A stretch of DNA of 13,359 bases from an uncultured Alistipes sp. (GTDB taxonomy: Bacteria > Bacteroidota > Bacteroidia > Bacteroidales > Rikenellaceae): positions 1-13,359 of the forward strand of contig CAMWIG010000035.1 in assembly GCA_947174295.1 (NCBI GenBank), written 5' to 3'. A model generated the notes under the pieces. That model did not search any database. It had not been told where the DNA came from and saw nothing but the letters and a program-made list of their open reading frames with translations. A program made the translations under genes and the position numbers. Below are positions 8,015 through 13,359 of this stretch, piece after piece; position 1 is the first letter of the stretch; each line of letters starts with the position of its first letter.

Positions 8015-8035
8015 TAACTCATAACTCGTAACGCA
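8015..8035 (+). repeat. Three tandem 7-base repeats before the integrase gene
   Basis: TAACTCA, TAACTCG and TAACGCA follow one another without a gap, ending 46 bases before the integrase start. Helically spaced short repeats next to a recombinase gene can be operator or recombinase arm sites. This is an inference from position only. Confidence 0.4.
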
Positions 8036-8081
8036 ATGTCGGTGGCGCAATCATCTTTTTATTAACACGAATGCAGATAGA

Positions 8082-9356
8082 ATGGCACATTCCATCCGAT
8101 TTCCCCGTCGTCACGACAAGGCCGACCGCAACGGCCGTTATGCGGTCAGGTTGTGTATCACCAAAAACAAGCGGCGCAAATATATCGCACTCGACCTCTA
8201 CGCCGATCCCGCATATTGGGACGAGGCCGGTGAGCAATTCATCATCCTGCGCAACCTGAAAGGAGCCGAGCAAAAAGCCGAGAATAAACAACGCGAAGCC
8301 GACAATGCACTGCTGGCGAAGTACAAGGTTCGCGCCCGCGAGATCGTCGAACGTTTCGAGATCGAAGGCATCGACTGGACGCTGAACCAGTTCGAGGACG
8401 CCTTTCTGAATACCTCCAAACAAGGCAAGTTCAACGCCTATTTCACCGACCGTATCGCGGAACAGCACGCGACGGGGCATATCGGTAACTCCCAAACCTA
8501 TAAGCAGACGCAGGACATGTTGAGAAGCTATGACCGGAAGCTGGATCAACGGCTCTTTTCCGATATCGACCTGCGTTATGTCCGGGGATTCGATATGTTT
8601 CTTCAAAAGCGGGGCTGTTGCGGCAACACGCGTAAGTTCTATTTCAAGGCGTTACGGGCCATTTTGAACCGGGCCAATGCGGAGGGCGTCGGCTCGGCGG
8701 CGACTTACCCGTTCGGACGGGGCGGGTTCGAGGTCTCCAAACTCGAAGAGGCGACCGCCAAACGTTACTTGCCTGCCGCCGAGTTATCGAAACTCAAAAG
8801 CACCACGGCCAGCAATCCGCAATGCGAATACGCCCGCAAGCTGTTTCTATTCTCCTACTATTGTTACGGCATTTCGTTCATCGACATGGCGATGCTCACG
8901 ACCGCCCATATCAAACAGATGGAGGACGGCGACTATATCGTTTACAAGCGGCAAAAGATCAAACGGCGGAAAGGGGTCAAACCGATTTCGATCAAAATCA
9001 CGCCCGCAATCCGGCAACTGATCGGGAGCCTGCAAGCCGCCTCGCCGACCGTGGACGATTTCCTGCTGCCGATCGTCACCCGCTCCGGCTATACGGGCGA
9101 GCGGCTCTACATGCACATTCGGGCCCGTTACAGCAAGTATCAAAAATACCTGCGCCTGCTCGCCGAGGAACTCGGAATCGATTTCCACCTGACGAGCTAC
9201 GTCTCCCGCCATACGGCGGCCATGACCTTGCAGCGCAACAACATTCCGCGCGAGGTGATTTCACAGATGCTCGGCCATGCCGATCTGGAAACCACGAACA
9301 TATACCTCGACAGCTTCGACAACGGAGTGATCAACGAGGCGGCGAAAGTTTTGTAA
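8082..9356 (+). CDS. Tyrosine recombinase (integrase) of the element
   Basis: This 424-residue site-specific recombinase has the Bacteroidetes layout: N-terminal arm-DNA-binding domain about 1-95, SAM-like core-binding domain about 105-205, catalytic domain about 215-424. Visible catalytic residues are Arg376 in YVSRHTAAM, His399 in QMLGHAD and nucleophile Tyr408 in TTNIYLDSF. The first box reads YYCYGISFIDMAML at 259-272, where most relatives have RGMSF(V/I)D: the usual Arg is Tyr262. The first His of HxxR is Ser/Tyr, which is normal in this subfamily. ATG 8082 is the only ATG after the in-frame stop at 8022-8024. It very likely made the tRNA junction near 6693 and would excise the element, probably with a helper such as the helix-turn-helix protein encoded at 11657. 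Confidence 0.93.
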   Translation: MAHSIRFPRRHDKADRNGRYAVRLCITKNKRRKYIALDLYADPAYWDEAGEQFIILRNLKGAEQKAENKQREADNALLAKYKVRAREIVERFEIEGIDWTLNQFEDAFLNTSKQGKFNAYFTDRIAEQHATGHIGNSQTYKQTQDMLRSYDRKLDQRLFSDIDLRYVRGFDMFLQKRGCCGNTRKFYFKALRAILNRANAEGVGSAATYPFGRGGFEVSKLEEATAKRYLPAAELSKLKSTTASNPQCEYARKLFLFSYYCYGISFIDMAMLTTAHIKQMEDGDYIVYKRQKIKRRKGVKPISIKITPAIRQLIGSLQAASPTVDDFLLPIVTRSGYTGERLYMHIRARYSKYQKYLRLLAEELGIDFHLTSYVSRHTAAMTLQRNNIPREVISQMLGHADLETTNIYLDSFDNGVINEAAKVL

Positions 9357-9384
9357 TAGGCTAACAATGGTTTAATATTTTTTG

Positions 9385-9392
9385 TATATTTG
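9385..9392 (+). promoter_or_regulatory. Bacteroidetes -7 box of the AbiE operon
   Basis: TATATTTG is a perfect TAnnTTTG match, with only four bases between it and ATG 9397. Transcription would begin at or within a base or two of the start codon, so the mRNA would be essentially leaderless. A clear -33 TTTG at normal spacing is not seen. AbiEi proteins are known autorepressors, so this is the expected region for their operator. Confidence 0.55.
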
Positions 9393-9396
9393 CGCT

Positions 9397-10164
9397 ATGA
9401 GCGTAAAAAACGAGTCGAAAATAAACCAATTACTGCAAGAGGTTCCGGCTGGAGCCGTGTATCTGACCTCGTGGATGAAGCAAAATAACATACCGCATTC
9501 CACCCAACACAGATACGTCGAATCCGCTTGGCTGACCCCCATAGGCACGGGTGCAATGATCCGCACGGGCGATACGCCTACATTATACGGAGCCATGTAC
9601 AGCCTCAATACACAGGCTGACAAACATCTGACAATCGGAGCCATGTCGGCATTGGAAATACACGGATATTCGCACTATCTCCCGATGGGCAAGCCGACCA
9701 TTTCGCTGTCTGCTCCGCAAAAGGAATATTTACCGCTTTGGTTCAGAAAATACGACTGGGGTGTGACGCTCCGGCTGTTTACCACCGAAATATTCAATTC
9801 CGACACCGGAATCACCACCACCCGACAAGGGGTTTTCGAGTTGCCGATCTCTACTCCGGAACGGGCGTTTATGGAGTGTCTGCACCTCGCTCCGCAATAT
9901 TACGACATTACCGACCTCTATTATGTGATGGAAATGCTGTTGATACTCCCGCCGAAGAATGTGCAACGACTGTTGGAGGAGTGCCGTTCCGTCAAAGTGA
10001 AACGGCTGTTCCTCTTTATGGCCAAAAAGGCACGTCATGCGTGGTTCGAGGCCCTCGACCTCGACAAGATAGACCTCGGCAGTGGCAAGCGGGTAATCGC
10101 CAAAGGAGGTGTTTATGATAAGAAGTACCAAATCACTATTCCGGCAGAACTGAAAAATGATTAA
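9397..10164 (+). CDS. abiEi: AbiEi-family antitoxin / transcriptional autorepressor
   Basis: This 255-residue protein begins with a winged helix-turn-helix of the AbiEi type (NQLLQEVPAGAVYLTSWMK, then a GAMYSL segment). It ends with the conserved block KIDLGSGKRVIAKGG and VYDKKYQITIP typical of the C-terminal antitoxin domain. I chose ATG 9397; a TTG five codons earlier overlaps the promoter box. In characterised AbiE systems this protein neutralises the AbiEii nucleotidyltransferase without binding it stably (type IV) and represses its own operon through inverted repeats. Its stop overlaps the next gene's start by eight bases. The likely job here is to stabilise the element, defend against phage, or both. 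Confidence 0.9.
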   Translation: MSVKNESKINQLLQEVPAGAVYLTSWMKQNNIPHSTQHRYVESAWLTPIGTGAMIRTGDTPTLYGAMYSLNTQADKHLTIGAMSALEIHGYSHYLPMGKPTISLSAPQKEYLPLWFRKYDWGVTLRLFTTEIFNSDTGITTTRQGVFELPISTPERAFMECLHLAPQYYDITDLYYVMEMLLILPPKNVQRLLEECRSVKVKRLFLFMAKKARHAWFEALDLDKIDLGSGKRVIAKGGVYDKKYQITIPAELKND

Positions 10165-11065
10165 TCAAGAGTACAAAGAGCGCGTGCAGCTGTTGCTCCG
10201 CATTATCCCGATTATTTCGGAGGAAGAATGTTTTGCCGTTCATGGCGGCACGGCAATCAATTTGTTCGTGCAAAATCTGCCGCGCTATTCGGTAGACATT
10301 GACCTGACCTATATTCCCGTCGAACCGCGGGAAGCAAGTCTCGCCCATATCAAAGAACGGCTGAAAGCGATAAAAGTAAAAATCGAGGCTGCGATACCGG
10401 GCATTGCAGTACGCGAAGTTCCCAACAAACTGATCTGCACCCATAACGGGCATTTCGTCAAAGTGGAGGTAAACGACGTGAAGCGAGGCATCATCGCACC
10501 GCCCGTCGAATTGCCCTTATGCGATCTCGCCCAAGAAGATTTCGGCGTATTCTGCAAAGCCCGCATCGTTCCGCTTTCACAACTCTACGGCGGCAAGATC
10601 ACGGTGGCACTCGACCGCCAGCATCCGCGCGATCTGTTCGATGTAAGCCTGATGCTCGATTATATCAAAGACTTCGACACGATCAAGCGCGGGTTCATTT
10701 TCTGCCTGCTGGGAAGCGACCGCCCGATCTTGGAGTCACTCAATCCCAATTTCAACGACCAACGTGACGCCCTGACCAATCAATTCAAGGGCATGTCCTC
10801 GACGCCGTTCACTTATGAACAGTACGAAGTGACCCGCCGCCGACTGGTTGAGTATATCAACAACCATTTGACTCCGACCGACAAGGCATTTTTACTCGGA
10901 TTCGAAGACGGAACGCCGGATTGGGAGGCATCGGAATACCGGGATTTCCAGCATTATCCGTCGGTGCAATGGAAACTGTTCAATATACAGAAATTAAAGT
11001 TTCGCAATCAAAAGAAACACGAGGATGGATTGAGGAAATTGAAAACGTTCTTTTTCGGTTCATAA
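10157..11065 (+). CDS. abiEii: AbiEii/AbiGii-family nucleotidyltransferase toxin
   Basis: This 302-residue toxin starts inside the last codons of the antitoxin gene (8-base overlap). It has the DNA-polymerase-beta-like motif set of the family: GGTAINLF (residues 30-37), RYSVDIDLTY with the metal-binding pair Asp47 and Asp49, KVEVND as the likely third-acid strand, and QLYGGKITVALDRQHPRDLFDV, the hallmark helix of AbiEii proteins. Nothing is truncated. Family members bind GTP or CTP and cause reversible growth arrest; MenT relatives add nucleotides to tRNA 3' ends. The target here cannot be read from sequence. A third gene follows after 13 bases, which is not part of the standard AbiE operon. 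Confidence 0.92.
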   Translation: MINQEYKERVQLLLRIIPIISEEECFAVHGGTAINLFVQNLPRYSVDIDLTYIPVEPREASLAHIKERLKAIKVKIEAAIPGIAVREVPNKLICTHNGHFVKVEVNDVKRGIIAPPVELPLCDLAQEDFGVFCKARIVPLSQLYGGKITVALDRQHPRDLFDVSLMLDYIKDFDTIKRGFIFCLLGSDRPILESLNPNFNDQRDALTNQFKGMSSTPFTYEQYEVTRRRLVEYINNHLTPTDKAFLLGFEDGTPDWEASEYRDFQHYPSVQWKLFNIQKLKFRNQKKHEDGLRKLKTFFFGS

Positions 11066-11068
11066 ATC

Positions 11069-11076
11069 TACGTTTG
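11069..11076 (+). promoter_or_regulatory. -7 box abutting the zinc-ribbon gene
   Basis: TACGTTTG fits TAnnTTTG and lies two bases before ATG 11079, in the gap after abiEii. Transcription from it would start at the A of the start codon. No -33 element is visible, so it may be chance or an internal promoter that uncouples this gene from the AbiE transcript. Confidence 0.3.
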
Positions 11077-11078
11077 CC

Positions 11079-11516
11079 ATGCATTCCCCGCCTATTAAAT
11101 ACGATGATTTCCTACAAAAATTCCCGACGGAAGCAAACGCTTTTCAATTTTATCAGAAGAGTTGTGGAATCTATTGTCCCTCATGTGGGGATAAACAGTT
11201 TTCTTATTTACGAGACGACAAGCCCTACATGGCTTACTGCAAAAAATGCCATAAGGAATTCTCGATATTGAAAGATACGATTTTCGTTCGAAAGGAGACA
11301 GACTTCAGATTTTGGCTCTACATCGGGTATCTGCATTACCGAATGCAAACAGATATGATAATCGATCGCCTCAACATAGCAGCCTTACAGCGGGACATGC
11401 AGGGAACCACCTACAAATCACTGTGTCGCATCAACCGCAAACTGGCACGCTGGTTCGATGAGACAGATGCTTCCGACAGAGACAATTTATTCGCATCGCT
11501 TCACAGAATATTATAG
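11079..11516 (+). CDS. Stand-alone zinc-ribbon/HTH protein, IS1595-transposase N-terminus-like
   Basis: This 145-residue protein begins with FLQKFPTEANAFQFY, then a four-cysteine zinc ribbon (Cys33, Cys36, Cys54, Cys57: CPSC and CKKC), then EFSILKDTIFVRKETDFRFW and a helical segment (LNIAALQRDM, YKSLCRINRKLARWF). This is the order seen at the N-terminus of IS1595/ISXO2 transposases: zinc ribbon, linker with a GTIF-like block, helix-turn-helix. The DDE catalytic domain is absent, and the ORF ends 40 bases before a strong terminator with no transposase remains after it. The gene lies 13 bases after abiEii on the same strand. It may be a transposase N-terminus reused as a DNA-binding regulator or as a third AbiE component. 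The alternative, a decayed IS, is less likely because the reading frame is clean and no inverted ends are seen. Confidence 0.8.
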   Translation: MHSPPIKYDDFLQKFPTEANAFQFYQKSCGIYCPSCGDKQFSYLRDDKPYMAYCKKCHKEFSILKDTIFVRKETDFRFWLYIGYLHYRMQTDMIIDRLNIAALQRDMQGTTYKSLCRINRKLARWFDETDASDRDNLFASLHRIL

Positions 11517-11556
11517 ACCTGTTTTTTGTACTTATAGGGATATTTTCAATGACACT

Positions 11557-11589
11557 CCCCTGAAATCCGAGGATTTCAGGGGATTTTTT
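11557..11589 (+). terminator. Strong rho-independent terminator of the AbiE operon
   Basis: CCCCTGAAATC (11557-11567) and GATTTCAGGGG (11572-11582) form an 11-base-pair perfect stem around a 4-base loop, followed by ATTTTTT. It closes the abiEi-abiEii-zinc-ribbon unit and separates it from the helix-turn-helix gene at 11657. Confidence 0.88.
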
Positions 11590-11656
11590 CATATGTAGTC
11601 CCTAAGTATACATTATGATAGGAAACAGACGAAAACCCATATAATTCAATAGAAAC

Positions 11657-11995
11657 ATGAACAAATTCACCGATGAAACCCCGATCGCAATGCTGACCGT
11701 GGGGCAACTGAAAGAGATTCTCGGCATCGACCGAATCTTGGGTAACCTTACCGCGCATCAAACTCCGACCGAGCAAGTGATGACCGTCGAGGAGGTCGTG
11801 CGCCTGACTGGATACAGCAAGGCGACGATTTACAAATTTACGAGCGAACGAAAGATACCGTTTCGCAAGCCGGAGCATGGCGGAAGGCGGTTCTACTTTC
11901 AGCGCGAGGAGATCCTCGACTGGTTGCAGAGCGAATCACACCCGACGATCGAACAGGAAAACATCCAGAGAATAAACCAATTAAAAAAGCATTAA
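11657..11995 (+). CDS. Helix-turn-helix (MerR/excisionase-like) protein
   Basis: This 112-residue protein has a central HTH_17-type domain at about residues 40-95: MTVEEVVRLTGYSKATIYKF, SERKIPFRKP, GGRRFYFQREEILDWL. That layout (HTH, wing with GG, then a helix ending WL) is the excisionase/AlpA form common on Bacteroidetes mobile elements. About 40 N-terminal residues of no known fold precede it. It is the first gene of a second rightward operon, two bases before the DUF6291 gene. It could direct the integrase towards excision, or regulate the replication genes; the sequence does not decide. Confidence 0.85.
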   Translation: MNKFTDETPIAMLTVGQLKEILGIDRILGNLTAHQTPTEQVMTVEEVVRLTGYSKATIYKFTSERKIPFRKPEHGGRRFYFQREEILDWLQSESHPTIEQENIQRINQLKKH

Positions 11996-11997
11996 CC

Positions 11998-12369
11998 ATG
12001 AAAACTGAAACAACAATGAGCAAGTCAGTATTCGACCCGGAGATTCCGCCCCGTGAAGGGTTCATCTTCTACCGTACTTTTTACGAAGCGCTGGCCTCGA
12101 TGAAGAACAGGGCAAGATTACATCTCTATGATGTGATTATGAGATACGCCCTCTATGGCGAGGAACCGACGGATCTCAACGGGGAGCAGATGCGAACCTT
12201 CATACTGATCCGGCCTCAGCTGGATGCCAATGAACGAAAACGACAAAAAAAGTACAAGGAGAAGGCAATCAAAAAGAATAACGACGAAGAACTCAACGAA
12301 TTTTTCACAAAAACTGAAGATGAAGAAAATGACAATCTGCGGATACTCAACGATATACAATATAAATAG
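11998..12369 (+). CDS. DUF6291 domain protein
   Basis: This 123-residue protein has an N-terminal block, FIFYRTFYEALASMKNRARL followed by a YDVIMRYALYGEEP segment, then LIRPQLDANERKRQ, matching the DUF6291 pattern. The family is found next to replication or helicase genes on phages and integrative elements of Bacteroidetes and Firmicutes; no function is established. The C-terminal third is a charged, probably disordered tail. A second in-frame ATG at 12016 would remove six residues. It follows the helix-turn-helix gene by two bases and precedes the primase-like gene by 25. Confidence 0.8.
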   Translation: MKTETTMSKSVFDPEIPPREGFIFYRTFYEALASMKNRARLHLYDVIMRYALYGEEPTDLNGEQMRTFILIRPQLDANERKRQKKYKEKAIKKNNDEELNEFFTKTEDEENDNLRILNDIQYK

Positions 12370-12394
12370 GTCGCTCCTAAAAGATAATTCTAAC

Positions 12395-13338
12395 ATGAAA
12401 GAAAACGAATATGATAATGGGCACACGGAAAGGCAAACAGTCGGTTCGAATCCCTCGAAACTCCCCCGATCAGGGTCTCCGTATTCGAGAACTATTACGC
12501 GACACAACCCCTCGGCGATGTTGACCTGATAAAGTGGTGTAAGACTGCCAAATTCAAGGAGCAGGTTATCGCGTTCCGCACGACCTCCAACGAGAAGGTC
12601 CGCCAACGGATTAAACGCAACCTGCCGTGCATCACTCCCAGCGGGATATTCAAGACTCGGAGCCGTGACGGGCTGGTTCAGCACAGCGGGTTCATATGTA
12701 TTGACATCGACCACAAGGACAACGGCGTATTCGGGCCGGAGTGGTTCGAGAAGAAGAAACTCGTCGCCAAGACCTTCGACAGCTTGTTATGTGCAAGCAT
12801 GTCGATCAGCGGGAATGGCCTGTGCCTGATTTTCCGCATCGCTCACCCGGACATGCACCTGGCACAGTTCGACGCTCTGGTCCGGGAGATCTACGAGAAA
12901 ACGGGGCTCGTCGCCGACCAAGGATGTTGCGATGTCTGCCGCTTGCGGGGAGCCAGTTACGATGCCTACCCATACATCAATCCGCACGCGAAACCTTATC
13001 GGGGTGTGCTGAAAGAAAGAACTGCAAGGGCCAAAGTCCGAACGGCCCGGGAAAAGGAGCTGCTCGACGCAAAAGTCGACAAATTAATAAAGAAAATCCG
13101 TAAAGAGAAGAAGGATATCACCGACGACTATCACGACTGGTATTGCATCGGATGCGCCTTGGCACACGAATACGGCAAGGAGGAAGGGCTGCGGCTATTT
13201 CATCTGGTCAGCATGCACTCCAAGAAGTATTACCCGACCGACTGCGACGAGCAGTTCGCCAAATGTCTGCGGAGCCGGAAAATCGGGATCGAGACCTTCT
13301 TATGGATTTGCAAAAAACACGGGGTGACGTTCAAATAA
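12395..13338 (+). pseudogene. BT4734-like primase-type replication protein, apparent -1 frameshift
   Basis: The gene opens at ATG 12395 in one frame (MKENEYDNGHTERQTVGSNP..., 24 codons) and continues in the -1 frame from the C5 run at 12463-12467 to TAA 13336-13338. The continuing frame has no ATG until 12799, yet family-like sequence begins at RVSVFENYYATQPLG (12472). If joined, the protein is about 314 residues: a BT4734-like/VirE N-terminal domain (QHSGFICIDIDHKDN; SMSISGNGLCLIFRI; DVCRLRGASYDAYPYINPHA), then a PriCT-2-like primase C-terminal domain (DDYHDWYCIGCALAHEYG, CDEQFAKCLRS, IETFLWICKKHGV). Such proteins act with a helicase (DUF3987/VirE type) in element replication. One extra C at the run would restore the frame, so a base-call error, a true mutation or frameshifting are all possible. 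Confidence 0.75.
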
Positions 13339-13359
13339 TAAAAAGAGGCTGTCTATTGG

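Larger units (their letters stand above)
7658..8081. other. AT-rich regulatory gap between kinase and integrase genes
   Basis: This 424-base divergent region has no plausible gene on either strand. It holds the promoters of both flanking genes. A 7-base inverted repeat (TAATCGT 7940-7946, ACGATTA 7974-7980) lies between the proposed integrase promoter and gene. A 9-base direct repeat, AAATTCAGG, occurs at 7801-7809 and 7857-7865, and tandem TAACTCA-type repeats at 8015-8035. These could bind a regulator or the recombinase, but only their presence is seen. Confidence 0.5.
6693..13359. mobile_element. Integrative element in a tRNA gene, left end; right end outside window
   Basis: The left boundary is taken as the point where tRNA homology stops (6692/6693). 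The chromosome-side half-tRNA, the tyrosine recombinase 1.4 kb inside, two toxin-type modules, a helix-turn-helix gene, a DUF6291 gene and a BT4734-like primase gene are a normal cargo for Bacteroidetes integrative or mobilisable elements. In this geometry the far end should restore a full tRNA. No relaxase, mobilisation or phage structural gene is in view, so I cannot say whether it is a mobilisable island, a conjugative element or a satellite. Confidence 0.7.

Noticed and set aside
9350..9392. TTTG 31 bases upstream of the abiEi -7 box, and a like pair before the kinase (7689-7692), as -33 elements.
   Set aside because: The 31-base gap is too long for the normal spacing of about 19-21 bases. 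The equal spacing at both sites is probably chance.
12436..12460. A tRNA T-arm-like GGTTCGAATCC at 12443-12453.
   Set aside because: No acceptor stem or anticodon arm surrounds it, and it lies in the coding N-terminus of the primase-like gene.
12784..13338. A separate 184-residue gene starting at TTG 12784.
   Set aside because: Family-like sequence in the same frame runs back to about 12472, so this would be only a fragment of the frameshifted gene.
1..13359. CRISPR array, rRNA genes, riboswitches.
   Set aside because: No regularly spaced repeats, rRNA-like stretches or recognisable riboswitch cores were seen on either strand.

Overview
The window looks like a gut-type Bacteroidales chromosome (Bacteroidetes), possibly an Alistipes-like relative. 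The reasons are the GC-rich glycoside-hydrolase genes, the lack of Shine-Dalgarno sites, TAnnTTTG promoter boxes ahead of several genes, and mobile-element gene families (DUF6291, BT4734-like primase, Bacteroidetes-type tyrosine integrase) typical of that phylum. The genus is an inference.

Bases 1-6271 are a tight rightward run of three carbohydrate-active enzymes: the 3' part of a GH106 alpha-L-rhamnosidase-like gene, a secreted GH3 beta-glycosidase with an inserted PA14 domain, and a secreted GH2 beta-glycosidase. Spacings are only a few bases, so this is one operon. It probably takes apart a rhamnose-bearing plant or host glycan, or a glycoside, in the periplasm. No SusC/SusD pair or regulator is in view.

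Bases 6272-6610 are non-coding. At 6611-6694 lie a terminator and, just beside it, only the 3' half of a leftward tRNA gene, most likely tRNA-Pro(GGG). The 5' half is missing. This is the classic scar left when an integrative element recombines into a tRNA gene, so the chromosome/element junction is placed near 6693. Everything to the right, through the window end, is read as one end of an integrative element.

The element carries, in order: a leftward zeta-toxin-like kinase overlapping a 52-residue ORF; a long regulatory gap; a rightward tyrosine recombinase; an AbiE-type toxin-antitoxin/abortive-infection pair; a short zinc-ribbon protein resembling only the N-terminus of an IS1595-family transposase, in line with the AbiE genes and closed by a strong terminator; then a helix-turn-helix protein, a DUF6291 protein and a BT4734-like primase-type replication protein. 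The last is split by an apparent -1 frameshift at a run of five C.

The parts with the best claim to novelty are the third (zinc-ribbon) gene of the AbiE operon, the kinase/small-ORF pair, and the TAnnTTTG boxes that sit directly against the start codons of three genes, which implies leaderless or nearly leaderless mRNAs.
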